Below are positions 38,553 through 48,467 of a DNA stretch of 61,218 nt, piece by piece. The stretch's first letter is position 1. Every line of letters starts with the position of its first letter. Source of the DNA: Candidatus Mediterraneibacter intestinigallinarum. Lineage in GTDB: Bacteria > Bacillota > Clostridia > Lachnospirales > Lachnospiraceae. The stretch spans positions 1-61,218 of the forward strand of contig DWXI01000142.1 in the NCBI GenBank assembly GCA_019119265.1. Direction: 5' to 3'. The notes under the pieces were generated by a model, which saw nothing but the letters and a program-made list of their open reading frames with translations, searched no databases and was not told where the DNA came from. Both the position numbers and the translations under genes were made by a program.

Positions 38553-40242
38553 TACTGCGGTCATAGAGATTACGGATATAGGAACAGATGGAGCGGGAAT
38601 CGGGAAAGCAGACGGCTACACACTTTTTGTGAAAGACGCTGTGATCGGCGATATAGCGGAAGTGAAAGTTATGAAGGCGAAGAAAAACTACGGATACGCA
38701 AGACTGATGAAAGTAGTCGAGCCGTCGAAATACCGTGTGCAGCCCCGGTGCGCCTTCGCACGCCGGTGCGGAGGATGCCAGATACAGGAGATGTCTTATG
38801 ACAGGCAGCTTGTATTTAAGGAACAGAAAGTACGGGGAAACCTGGAGCGGATCGGCGGATTCAGTCTGGAATTCATAGACAGCGTTATGGAGCCTGTCGC
38901 AGGTATGGAGCATCCTTTTGGATACCGTAATAAAGCACAGTTCCCTTTCGGAACAGATAAGGAGGGAAATCCGGTTGTCGGATTTTACGCAGGCCGGACT
39001 CATGATATCATTGCGAATACGGATTGTGCCCTTGGCGTACCGGTGAATCAGGAAATCCTGGAGATCATTCTGAAATTCATGAAGGAGAACAGTATCCCGG
39101 CGTATAATGAAAAGACAGGCCAGGGCCTGATTCGCCATGTGCTGATACGATATGGCTTTTCAACGAAAGAGATCATGGTATGTCTTGTCATAAACGGAAC
39201 AAGGATCCCTCATGCAGAAAAACTGATCGGAGCTCTGACGGAACTTCCCGGAATGACAAGCATTACAATAAGCGCGAATACACGCAGGGATAATGTGATC
39301 ATGGGGAATACATGTGTCGTACTATGGGGGCAGGGATATATTACGGATTATATCGGAGATATTAAATATCAGATTTCGCCGCTGTCGTTCTACCAGGTTA
39401 ATCCGGTGCAGACAGAGACGCTGTATTCACTGGCTCTGGAGTATGCGGAACTTAGCGGCAGCGAAACTGTATGGGATCTTTACTGCGGGATCGGAACGAT
39501 CTCGCTTTTCCTTGCAAAACAGGCAGAAAAAGTGTACGGTGTGGAGATCGTTCCCCAGGCCATTGAGGACGCTAGAACGAATGCGAAAATTAACGGCATC
39601 GGGAACGCCGAGTTTTTTGTCGGGAAAGCAGAGGAAGTGCTCCCGGCTTATTATGACCGTTATGCTCAGGAGCATAACGGAGAGACGGCAAGAGCTGATG
39701 TGATCGTAGTGGATCCGCCCCGGAAAGGCTGCGATGCGGCGCTTTTGGATACGATTGTCAGGATGGAGCCGGAAAAGGTGGTCTATGTGAGCTGTGATCC
39801 CGCTACATTGGCAAGAGATCTTAAGATACTGTGTGAGAATGGATATGAGCTGAAGAAAATAAGGGCGGTGGATATGTTCCCGATGACGGTACATGTTGAG
39901 ACGGTAGTACTGCTTTCCCACAAAAAACCTGACAGCACAATCAGCGTAAAAGTGGAGTTTGGCGAGGGAGAGGGCAAAGTACCGCTTGATAATATCTCTA
40001 AAAGAGCCGAGGCGTACAAGCCGAAAGAGCGAGTTACCTACAAAATGATAAAGGAATACATAGAAGCGAAATATGGCTTCAAGGTACATACTGCTTATAT
40101 AGCGGAGGTAAAGAGAAGTTTGGGCTTGCCAATGTATGATGCCCCTAATGCGGTAGAAGAATTGAAACAGCCGAGAAAACATCCGACAGCAGAGAAGGCG
40201 GAAGCGATTAAAGACGCTTTGAAACATTTTGAGGTTATCTAA
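38539..40242 (+). CDS. rlmD: 23S rRNA (uracil-5-)-methyltransferase RlmD/RumA with element-derived C-terminal extension
   Basis: TRAM-like N-terminus; CGGCQIQEMSYDRQLVFK; DPPRKGCDAALLDTI; SCDPATLARDLK; about 105-aa extra tail after FPMTVHVETVVLLS. Confidence 0.9.
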   Translation: MQKNDTAVIEITDIGTDGAGIGKADGYTLFVKDAVIGDIAEVKVMKAKKNYGYARLMKVVEPSKYRVQPRCAFARRCGGCQIQEMSYDRQLVFKEQKVRGNLERIGGFSLEFIDSVMEPVAGMEHPFGYRNKAQFPFGTDKEGNPVVGFYAGRTHDIIANTDCALGVPVNQEILEIILKFMKENSIPAYNEKTGQGLIRHVLIRYGFSTKEIMVCLVINGTRIPHAEKLIGALTELPGMTSITISANTRRDNVIMGNTCVVLWGQGYITDYIGDIKYQISPLSFYQVNPVQTETLYSLALEYAELSGSETVWDLYCGIGTISLFLAKQAEKVYGVEIVPQAIEDARTNAKINGIGNAEFFVGKAEEVLPAYYDRYAQEHNGETARADVIVVDPPRKGCDAALLDTIVRMEPEKVVYVSCDPATLARDLKILCENGYELKKIRAVDMFPMTVHVETVVLLSHKKPDSTISVKVEFGEGEGKVPLDNISKRAEAYKPKERVTYKMIKEYIEAKYGFKVHTAYIAEVKRSLGLPMYDAPNAVEELKQPRKHPTAEKAEAIKDALKHFEVI

Positions 40243-40248
40243 AATTGC

Positions 40249-40282
40249 GAGCATACCATTAGTAATCGTGGTATGCTCTTTT
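40249..40282 (+). terminator. Rho-independent terminator after rlmD fusion
   Basis: GAGCATACCA-TTAGTAATCG-TGGTATGCTC-TTTT. Confidence 0.85.
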
Positions 40283-40343
40283 CGTAGAAATTTTATGGGA
40301 GTAAGATAGATACATTTAAATGGAATTGCAATGGGAGGAAAAG

Positions 40344-41642
40344 ATGAAACGAATTACGGAGATAACGAAGCGAGATATTTTGGACTTATTCCGAAATGGA
40401 TTGGAAATAAATGAATTTTTTGATACTAAGACAGTTATTTATCATTATTTTGGTAGGATTGAAGAAATAGCTTTTCTTAAAAGGATGTATGATTTAGGGA
40501 ATATGCCAAGCACTGATTCGAGATATGAAAATGCAGAGCAGGATATATGGCAACATACAGTTAACAACGATGATTATCCGTATTGTTGGGTTTTTGAAGA
40601 TGAACGGTTTGGTTTACAGAATGGCGAAGATGAGATATATCTGAAATTTCTTTGTGAAGTATTTCATCCTGCTGTTAGATATGAAAAGGGTTACTGGAAA
40701 GAATTTTTGGCAGAGATCAATAGGCTATTGCAAAATGATGGATATGAACTTTATCCTGCTAATAAGGTATCTAATCGAGATGTTTATGGATGGAGAGTAT
40801 ATCAGAAAGAAGAAAACGCTTTGTTTATTCCATATTCTCAACGTCATGCAAAAGAAATAAAAGAAAAAAAGATAACATTATCCATAAAGAAAAAAGCCAG
40901 AAATCAGATTTATCAGTTTTTGGAACGAAATAATATTGAATATCAAGCAACTACTGAGACGGGATGGAACTATAATACTACAGTAGCAGTAGATGTTTTT
41001 GATGATATAAGGCAGTTTTATATACCAAAATGCTATAATTCCAAGAACGAATACATTGAAACTGCTGATTTGCACGATTTTATTCTGGCTAATTCTCCGT
41101 TTTGTGTTTTGGATGCAATAGAGTTTTTTTATAGGCATAGAAGTTCTGATGATTTTGAAAGTCAAATAAATTCAATATTGAGATTAAATGAATTGCCTCT
41201 AAAACTTGAAAGTGGAAAGATTTCTAATGTAATTGATATTCAGATGAGTAAAAACTCACTTTTGTCTGTTCAAGAAGCAGGATTAAAAGAATTGTTGCAA
41301 GAAGCAACAAAATACTATGATGAGAATAATTTGCAAATAGCGGTAGAAAAACTTTGGGATGCTTTTGAGAGATTAAAGACATATTACTGCTCTCCAACCA
41401 TAGATAAAAAGAAGTCTGCGAATAAAATTGTAATGGATATGAGCAATAATCAACAGCCATTTATAGATTTATTTGGGAAAGAGTTTCATGAGCTTACTTT
41501 GCTTGGTAATAATTTTAGAATTAGGCATCATGAAACGACAAAAACAGATATTCAGGATAAAAGGCATTATAAGTATTTTTACAAACGATGTTTAGCATTG
41601 GTTTCGACAGCTATTCAGTATTTGGATGGAGGAAGTTTATAA
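40344..41642 (+). CDS. AbiJ_NTD3/HEPN-like abortive-infection-type protein (candidate phage defence cargo)
   Basis: MKRITEITKRDILDLF...YHYFGRIEEIAFLKRMYDLGNMPSTDSRYENAEQDIWQHTVNNDDYPYCWVFED resembles AbiJ N-terminal domain; C-terminal LGNNFRIRHHET; AT-rich; gggagg RBS. Confidence 0.6.
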   Translation: MKRITEITKRDILDLFRNGLEINEFFDTKTVIYHYFGRIEEIAFLKRMYDLGNMPSTDSRYENAEQDIWQHTVNNDDYPYCWVFEDERFGLQNGEDEIYLKFLCEVFHPAVRYEKGYWKEFLAEINRLLQNDGYELYPANKVSNRDVYGWRVYQKEENALFIPYSQRHAKEIKEKKITLSIKKKARNQIYQFLERNNIEYQATTETGWNYNTTVAVDVFDDIRQFYIPKCYNSKNEYIETADLHDFILANSPFCVLDAIEFFYRHRSSDDFESQINSILRLNELPLKLESGKISNVIDIQMSKNSLLSVQEAGLKELLQEATKYYDENNLQIAVEKLWDAFERLKTYYCSPTIDKKKSANKIVMDMSNNQQPFIDLFGKEFHELTLLGNNFRIRHHETTKTDIQDKRHYKYFYKRCLALVSTAIQYLDGGSL

Positions 41643-41767
41643 TAGATTTAGTTTCTTGTAATAAAGCAGCTTTGAAAATATTAGAGGGAACTTCTTACCA
41701 AGATTGCACATTTGAGCTGCTTTCCGTTCCCACATATAATGAAAGTGAAGAAACGGAGGTGGCTCGT

Positions 41768-41959
41768 ATGAGAGAACAGAAATTCCACATTTATCTGGAT
41801 AGCCACGAAAGGACAATTCTGCTACATAGCCTTGTGGAACTGAAAAACCAACTCCTTGCGCAAGGCAGATATGCGGACTGCGTTGACGAACTGATTTTTA
41901 AGGTTATGGGCGCACCGCTTAAAAAACTCAAAGTACAACACGATTGTGGGAGGGTATGA
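41768..41959 (+). CDS. Small conserved ICE protein (63 aa)
   Basis: MREQKFHIYLDSHERTILLHSLVELKNQLLAQGRYADCVDELIFKVMGAPLKKLKV; acggagg RBS. Confidence 0.6.
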   Translation: MREQKFHIYLDSHERTILLHSLVELKNQLLAQGRYADCVDELIFKVMGAPLKKLKVQHDCGRV

Positions 41960-42297
41960 TGGATGGCATAGAATTTAAAGAACTGTTCAAGGTAGCTGTG
42001 GAAACACTGAGGGAAAAGACAATCACACCGCTGTTGGAAGCAGACGCAACCTATCAGGAGGACTCTGATAATGAGGGGATTGCGGAAATGCACTATCTCC
42101 AGTTGGATTTGACGGAGGAACAGCGGAAAGTCTGTAACCGCCTGCTTGAGTGCCGGGACAAGCAAGATATTGAGTATGCTACCCACGCATATACCGCAGG
42201 TCTGTATGACGCTTTCCGCATAATGGCGGTATTGTTCCCTGATAAATGGGACACAGACGATATACGGGAGCTGCTTGCAGCAAAGGTCAACAACTGA
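41956..42297 (+). CDS. Small conserved ICE protein (about 113 aa)
   Basis: MDGIEFKELFKVAVETLREKTITPLLEADATYQEDSDNEGIAEMHYLQLDLTEEQRK; ATGA overlap with upstream ORF. Confidence 0.65.
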   Translation: MMDGIEFKELFKVAVETLREKTITPLLEADATYQEDSDNEGIAEMHYLQLDLTEEQRKVCNRLLECRDKQDIEYATHAYTAGLYDAFRIMAVLFPDKWDTDDIRELLAAKVNN

Positions 42298-42308
42298 ATA
42301 TTGAAGAT

Positions 42309-42395
42309 TTTACATAGCCGATTGGTATCAAAGCCAGTCGGATTTTTTGCGTTCTGCGGAACTTTACATAGCCACCCTGACAAAGTGGCTAAATT
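42309..42395 (+). promoter_or_regulatory. Tandem TTTACATAGCC-hairpin leader upstream of parA
   Basis: TTTACATAGCC at 42309 and 42363; hairpin 1 CCGATTGG/CCAGTCGG followed by TTTTTT; hairpin 2 AGCCAC/GTGGCT. Confidence 0.6.
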
Positions 42396-42420
42396 TATGC
42401 GAAAGGAGGACGCATCTATG

Positions 42421-43245
42421 TCAAACTGCAAAGTGATTGCTCTGACAAACCAGAAAGGCGGTGTCGGCAAGACCACCACAGCGGTCAATCTGGGCGTGGG
42501 ACTGGCACAGCAGGGGAAAAAGGTGCTGCTCATCGACGCCGATGCGCAGGCAAACCTTACAATGGCGTTGGGATATAACCGTCCTGACGACCTGCCCTTT
42601 ACCCTCTCCACCGTGATGCAGGACATCATCGACGATAAAACAGTTGATGTCTCGCAGGGGATTATCCATCACAAGGAAGGCGTTGATCTTATCCCGTCCA
42701 ACATTGAGCTGTCCGGTCTGGAGGTAAGGCTGATCAATGCCCTGAGTCGTGAGAGTGTCCTGAAAACCTATGTGAATGAGGTCAAAAGGGATTACGACTT
42801 TGTGCTGATCGACTGTATGCCGAGCTTGGGAATGATAACCATCAATTCTCTGGCGGCGGCTGACAGCGTGGTTATCCCGACGCAGCCCCACTATCTTTCT
42901 GCAAAAGGTCTGGAGCTGTTGCTTCGCACAGTGTCAAAGGTCAAGCGGCAGATAAACCCCAGACTGCGGATCGACGGTATCCTGATGACGATGGTCATGC
43001 CACGGACAAATATCTCCAAAGACATCATCTCATCCGTCAAGAGCGCATACGGACAGAAAATTAAGGTGTTTGATACCCAGATACCCCACTCCGTCCGTGC
43101 TGTGGAAGCCACCGCAGAAGGCAAGAGTATTTTTGCCTATGACAAAGGCGGCAAGGTTGCCGCTGCCTATGAGCAATTCGCAAAGGAGGTGGTAGAGATT
43201 GGCGAGAAGCAGAGGAAACAAAATCGAGCTGACCGCTTACGATGA
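42421..43245 (+). CDS. parA: ParA-family ATPase
   Basis: MSNCKVIALTNQKGGVGKTTTAVNLGVGLAQQGKKVLLIDADAQANLT. Confidence 0.93.
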   Translation, partial: SNCKVIALTNQKGGVGKTTTAVNLGVGLAQQGKKVLLIDADAQANLTMALGYNRPDDLPFTLSTVMQDIIDDKTVDVSQGIIHHKEGVDLIPSNIELSGLEVRLINALSRESVLKTYVNEVKRDYDFVLIDCMPSLGMITINSLAAADSVVIPTQPHYLSAKGLELLLRTVSKVKRQINPRLRIDGILMTMVMPRTNISKDIISSVKSAYGQKIKVFDTQIPHSVRAVEATAEGKSIFAYDKGGKVAAAYEQFAKEVVEIGEKQRKQNRADRLR

Positions 43246-44137
43246 CCTCTTTGAAACAGACGAAAGTCGTGCGGAGGCTGCCTTAAGCAAGATACGGGAA
43301 ATTCCCATATCGGAGATTGACGAGTTCCCAGACCATCCGTTTAAAGTCTTAATGGATGAAGATATGGAGCAGCTTGTTGAGAGTGTCAAGCGAAATGGCG
43401 TAATGACCCCGGCGACTGTCCGGCTCAAGGAGGACGGACGGTATGAGCTTATCAGCGGACACAGGCGTAAAAAGGCGTGTGAGCTTGCGGGACTGGAAAC
43501 CTTGAAATGCGAGGTCAAGGAGCTGACCCGTGATGAAGCAATCATCATTATGGTAGAGAGCAACCTGCAACGCTCCACGATCCTGCCAAGTGAGAAAGCC
43601 TTTGCCTACAAAATGCGGCTTGAAGCGATGAAACGTCAGGCAGGCAGACCCCCGAAAGAAAATTCGTCCCCAGTGGGGACACATTTACGGAGCGATGCCG
43701 AGCTTGCTGAAAAGGTTGGAGAAAGCCGCAATCAAATTCAAAGGTATATCCGCCTGACAGAGCTTGTCCCTGAAATCCTGCAAATGGTTGACGAAAGGCA
43801 GATGGCGTTCCGCCCTGCGGTGGAAATCTCCTATCTGTCCGAGGAACAGCAGTACACTCTGCTCGAAGCGATGGAATACAACGACGCTACCCCGTCACTG
43901 GCGCAGGCTATCAAAATGAAGAAATTTATGCAGGACGGAAAGCTCACAGATGAGGTTATCCAGTCCATCATGCAGGAGGAAAAGCCAAACCAGAGGGAAA
44001 AGCCCGCTTTCCGTGATGAACGGATCACCAAGCTCATCCCTAAGACTGTCCCTAAAGGGCAGGAAACCGACTTTGTGGTCAAGGCGTTGGAGTTCTACAA
44101 CCGACACTTGCAGCGGAGCAAAGACCGTGAACGATAG
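43199..44137 (+). CDS. parB: ParB/Spo0J-like partition protein (TTG start)
   Basis: IPISEIDEFPDHPFKVLMDEDMEQLVESVKRNGVMTPATVRLKEDGRYELISGHRRKKACELAG; overlaps parA. Confidence 0.92.
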   Translation: MARSRGNKIELTAYDDLFETDESRAEAALSKIREIPISEIDEFPDHPFKVLMDEDMEQLVESVKRNGVMTPATVRLKEDGRYELISGHRRKKACELAGLETLKCEVKELTRDEAIIIMVESNLQRSTILPSEKAFAYKMRLEAMKRQAGRPPKENSSPVGTHLRSDAELAEKVGESRNQIQRYIRLTELVPEILQMVDERQMAFRPAVEISYLSEEQQYTLLEAMEYNDATPSLAQAIKMKKFMQDGKLTDEVIQSIMQEEKPNQREKPAFRDERITKLIPKTVPKGQETDFVVKALEFYNRHLQRSKDRER

Positions 44138-44254
44138 CCACACACCGAGGGCGAGGTCTGTCCATTGGAGGATAGCCATTTTTTCCGCTTCCCCCTCTCC
44201 ACACCTCTCCCCCTTAACTACTGCCAGTTACTGTCCGAAGAAAGAAAACTATTG

Positions 44255-44277
44255 AGCTGCCATAAGGCGGCTTTTTC
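44255..44277 (+). terminator. Terminator upstream of adhesin gene
   Basis: GCTGCC-ATAA-GGCGGC-TTTTT. Confidence 0.7.
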
Positions 44278-44318
44278 TCGGTTAGTAAGGCATATTCAAT
44301 CAAAATCAGGAGGTAACT

Positions 44319-47300
44319 ATGAAATTCCCTAAATTATTCAAAAGGGCTGCGGCTGTTCTGATGGCTGCGGTCACAACGCTGTCCGTACTGCCTGCGACCA
44401 CGGCGTTTGCTGCGGGAGATATAGGCACGATTTCCTTTAGCCACACTTACGACAGGAACGGGAACGCCATACGGTACAATTCCAGTGATGTATTCAACGG
44501 ATATACCGCCGGAGGCGCAGGGAAATACCACTACCGCATGTATGTGGATGGCGATACAGCGTTCTGTATTCAGCCGGGTGTCCCCTTAAGAACGGGAAAC
44601 ACCCTGCAGAAAAATTCATCGGAGACTTGGAACGCTCTCTCCGCCAACCAGAAAAAAGCAGTGGGGCTTGCCCTGCTCTATGGGTATCAGGGCAACCGGG
44701 GCAGTCTTCCCGGCAGTGACGATGAAAAGTGGCTTGCCACGCAAACTCTTGTGTGGGAGTTTGTGACGGGATGCAGGGAGTCCACCGGCTCCTATCAGCA
44801 GACAAGCCAGAAGATTTATAATGTCAACTTTGGCTCGAATTACCCTAACAGCGGTGCTGTTGAGGTCTACAACCAGATCGTGTCCCTGATGAGCAGGAAC
44901 AACACCATACCGAGCTTTATGTCGGGCGGCGCAAATGACATCACAAAAGAGCTGTCCTATCAGGATGGGAAATACACGCTGACCCTGACTGACAATAACG
45001 GTGTGCTGTCCGAGTATTCCTTTGCTTCTTCCGACAGCAAGGTAAGCGTGGCGAAGTCCGGCAATCAGCTCATCATCACATCGGAAACCGCTTTTGACGG
45101 GTCGGTGCGTATCACTGCCACAAGGAGCAATGTGCCGACCGTCAGCAGCAGCGCAAAGATGATTGCCTATGGCGACCCCAACCTGCAGGATGTGGTCACG
45201 GGCGTGGAAAATGCCGACGCTGTGCGGGCATACCTGAATGTGGAGACGCCCACTGGCACGATTGCCCTGAAAAAGACTTCCGAGGATGGCGTTGTTGCGG
45301 GCATCTCCTTTGTCATCAAGGGCGAAAAGAACTTTAACAAGACAGTTACCACGGACGAAAATGGCAACATTACCGTGGAGGGCTTATTCCCCGGCACTTA
45401 CACCGTGACGGAGCAGTCCATCGACAAATACGAGCCGCAGGAAACCCAGACCATCACGCTCATCGGCGGCAAGACTACCACGGTCAACTTCAATAACACC
45501 TTGAAGCGTGGCAGCCTTGAGGTGGTAAAGACTTCCGAGGACAGCCTTGTGGAAGGCGTGACCTTCCATCTGTACGGGACTTCCTTAAGCGGGCTTGCGG
45601 TGGATGAGTACGCTGTGACCGATGCGGATGGAGTCGCAAGATTTGAGAATGTCCTCATCAGCGGCAACACCCCGTATGTCCTTGAGGAAGTGGATACCGC
45701 TGTCCGCTATGTCGTTCCCGCATCCCAGACCGCACCCATTGAGTGGAACAAGGTCACGGAGCGCAGCTTTACCAACATCCTCAAGAAATTCAATGTGACC
45801 GTGACAAAGACCGATGCGGAAACGGGAACGCCGCAGGGCGACGCTTCCCTTGCGGGCGCAGTTTACGGTATTTATAAAGGCGAGGAACTGATTGACACCT
45901 ACACCACGGACGAGAACGGGCAGTTTACCACCGACTATTATGTGTGCGGCGACGACTGGAGCATCCGTGAAATCAGCCCGTCCGAGGGATATTTGCTCGA
46001 TGAGACGATCCACCATGTGGGCGCAGAGCCGGAGCTTTACACGGTGGAACGGAATACCACGAAAAATGATGTGAATGAGCAGGTCATCAAGGGCAATATC
46101 GCTGTCATCAAGCACACGGATGACGGGGAAACCCAGATTGAGACACCCGAAGAAGGCGCAGTTTTTGAAGTCTTTTTGAAATCCGCAGGCAGCTATGGGG
46201 ACGCAAAGGAAAGCGAGCGTGACATCCTGACCTGCGACGAGAATGGTTTTGCCCAGACGAAAGACCTGCCTTACGGTATCTATACCGTGAAGCAGACTTC
46301 TGGATGGGAAGGTCGTGAGCTGATGAAACCATTTGATGTGTTTATCAATTCTGACGGTCAGACCTACCGCTATCTGATCAATAACGCCAACTTTGAAAGC
46401 TATATCAAGATTGTGAAAAAGGACGCCGAAACGGGCAACACCATCCCCTATGCCGGGGCAGGCTTCCAGATTTATGACCCCAATGGCGAGCTTGTGACGA
46501 TGACCTACACCTACCCCGAAGTGACGACCATTGACACTTTCTATACCACAGCGGACGGTGACCTTATCACGCCCCAGACCCTTGAATACGGGAAGGGATA
46601 TTCTCTTGTAGAGGTGCAGGCTCCGTATGGATATGTGCTGAACTCCGAGCCAGTCTATTTTGATGTGGTGCAGGAGGACTCCGCTGAGGAAAGCGGCATC
46701 ACAGTTATTGAAGTGGTACGGGAAAATGTGGCGCAGAAAGGCACGATTACCGTGGAAAAGACGGGCGAGGTATTCTCAACCGTGTCAGGCGATAAGGGGC
46801 TGTATCAGCCAATCTTTTCCGCCAGTGGGCTTGAGGGAGCTGTCTATGAGATTACCGCAGCCGAGGACATCTATACTCTGGACGGGACACTCAGGGCTTC
46901 TAAAGGCGAAGTCGTGGACACGATTACCACAGATGCGGACGGTACAGCAAAGAGCAAGGAGCTGTATCTTGGCAGATATGAAGTCAGGGAAACCAAAGCC
47001 CCGTATGGAATGGTGCTGAATGAGGAAACGCATACCGTGGAGCTTGTGTACGCAGGTCAGGAGGTTGCGGTCACAGAAACTTCTACGAGCTTCTACAATG
47101 AGAGACAGAAGGTGGAAATCGACCTCATCAAAAGCCTTGAGGTGGACGAAGCCTATGGCGTAGGCAATAACGGGGAAATCTTTGATGTTTCCTTTGGGCT
47201 TTACGCTGCGGAGGAACTGACAGCCGCCGACGGTACTACAATTCCCGCTGACGGTCTGATTGAGGTCATTACTCTTGACGAGAACGGTCACGGGAAAGCC

Positions 47301-48464
47301 ATCAGCGACCTGCCGATGGGCAGCTACTATGTGCAGGAAATCAGCACGAACTCCGCTTATCTGAAAGACGATACCAAATACCCTGTTGTCTTTGAGTACG
47401 CAGGTCAGGAAACCGTACTGGTGTCCATCACTGCCAACGAGGGAGAAGCCATTGAAAACGACCTGATCTATGGCTCAGTCAGTGGTAAGAAGTACGATGA
47501 GGACGGGAACGCTTTAGGCGGTGCGCTCATCGGTATCTTTAAGACAGGTACGGAGGAATTTACAGCCGAAACAGCGATCCAGACTACCACATCAGCAGAT
47601 GACGGTAGTTTTTCTTTTGAGAAAGTGCCTTACGGGACTTGGATTATCCGTGAGATCGAAAGCCCGACAGGTTTTGTACTCTCCGATGAGGAAATCCCCG
47701 TGACCATTGGAAGCGTGGACGAAGTTGTGGAGGTCGAGCTTGTCAACGAGTTCATCACGGGCAGCATCGAACTGACAAAGGTGGACGAAGACTATCCCGA
47801 CAACAAGCTGACGGGTGCGGTCTTTGAAGTCTATGCCGACAAGAACGGAGACGGAAAACTGGACGATGGCGACGAGTTGCTCGGAGAAATGGCGGAGCTT
47901 GGCGGTGGCGTGTACCAGATGAGCGACCTGCGCTATGGCAAGTATCTTGTCCGTGAGACAAAAGCTCCCGAAGGCTTCCTGCTCGATACAAATGTCTATC
48001 CTGTATCCATTGAGGAGGACGGAAAGACTTATACGGTTGAGAATGAGGCAGGCGTCGGCTTTATCAACGCAGCCCAGAAAGGCTCTTTAAAGATCGTCAA
48101 GACTTCCTCTGACGGTAAGGTGGAGGGCTTCTCTTTCCGAGTGACTGGAAAAGATTATGACCAGACCTTTAAAACGGATACCAATGGCGAAATCCTCATT
48201 GAAGGCTTGCGCATTGGCGAATACACCGTGTCCGAGGTCAGCGATGATGCTTCCGCAGGCTATATCCTGCCCGCCGAAAAGCAGGCAACCGTTAAGACCG
48301 ATGCCACAACGATTGTGGAGATGCACAATGAGCTGAGGAAAACCCCGAAAACAGGCGATGACTTCAACCCTGCGCTCTGGGCAGGTCTGGCGGCTGTTTC
48401 CGTGATCGGCGCAGGCGTTTTAGGCTTTGTAGGCTTTAAGAACAGAAAGAAAAAGGAGGACTAA
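44319..48464 (+). CDS. Sortase-anchored surface protein: signal peptide, thioester domain, about 10 Cna-B/SpaA repeats, TPKTG sorting signal
   Basis: MKFPKLFKRAAAVLMAAVTTLSVLPATTAFA; WLATQTLVWEFVTG thioester-like motif; repeated G(S/T)(L/I)xxxKTxxDG; RKTPKTGDDFNPALWAGLAAVSVIGAGVLGFVGFKNRKKKED. Confidence 0.9.
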   Translation: MKFPKLFKRAAAVLMAAVTTLSVLPATTAFAAGDIGTISFSHTYDRNGNAIRYNSSDVFNGYTAGGAGKYHYRMYVDGDTAFCIQPGVPLRTGNTLQKNSSETWNALSANQKKAVGLALLYGYQGNRGSLPGSDDEKWLATQTLVWEFVTGCRESTGSYQQTSQKIYNVNFGSNYPNSGAVEVYNQIVSLMSRNNTIPSFMSGGANDITKELSYQDGKYTLTLTDNNGVLSEYSFASSDSKVSVAKSGNQLIITSETAFDGSVRITATRSNVPTVSSSAKMIAYGDPNLQDVVTGVENADAVRAYLNVETPTGTIALKKTSEDGVVAGISFVIKGEKNFNKTVTTDENGNITVEGLFPGTYTVTEQSIDKYEPQETQTITLIGGKTTTVNFNNTLKRGSLEVVKTSEDSLVEGVTFHLYGTSLSGLAVDEYAVTDADGVARFENVLISGNTPYVLEEVDTAVRYVVPASQTAPIEWNKVTERSFTNILKKFNVTVTKTDAETGTPQGDASLAGAVYGIYKGEELIDTYTTDENGQFTTDYYVCGDDWSIREISPSEGYLLDETIHHVGAEPELYTVERNTTKNDVNEQVIKGNIAVIKHTDDGETQIETPEEGAVFEVFLKSAGSYGDAKESERDILTCDENGFAQTKDLPYGIYTVKQTSGWEGRELMKPFDVFINSDGQTYRYLINNANFESYIKIVKKDAETGNTIPYAGAGFQIYDPNGELVTMTYTYPEVTTIDTFYTTADGDLITPQTLEYGKGYSLVEVQAPYGYVLNSEPVYFDVVQEDSAEESGITVIEVVRENVAQKGTITVEKTGEVFSTVSGDKGLYQPIFSASGLEGAVYEITAAEDIYTLDGTLRASKGEVVDTITTDADGTAKSKELYLGRYEVRETKAPYGMVLNEETHTVELVYAGQEVAVTETSTSFYNERQKVEIDLIKSLEVDEAYGVGNNGEIFDVSFGLYAAEELTAADGTTIPADGLIEVITLDENGHGKAISDLPMGSYYVQEISTNSAYLKDDTKYPVVFEYAGQETVLVSITANEGEAIENDLIYGSVSGKKYDEDGNALGGALIGIFKTGTEEFTAETAIQTTTSADDGSFSFEKVPYGTWIIREIESPTGFVLSDEEIPVTIGSVDEVVEVELVNEFITGSIELTKVDEDYPDNKLTGAVFEVYADKNGDGKLDDGDELLGEMAELGGGVYQMSDLRYGKYLVRETKAPEGFLLDTNVYPVSIEEDGKTYTVENEAGVGFINAAQKGSLKIVKTSSDGKVEGFSFRVTGKDYDQTFKTDTNGEILIEGLRIGEYTVSEVSDDASAGYILPAEKQATVKTDATTIVEMHNELRKTPKTGDDFNPALWAGLAAVSVIGAGVLGFVGFKNRKKKED

Positions 48465-48467
48465 GGA

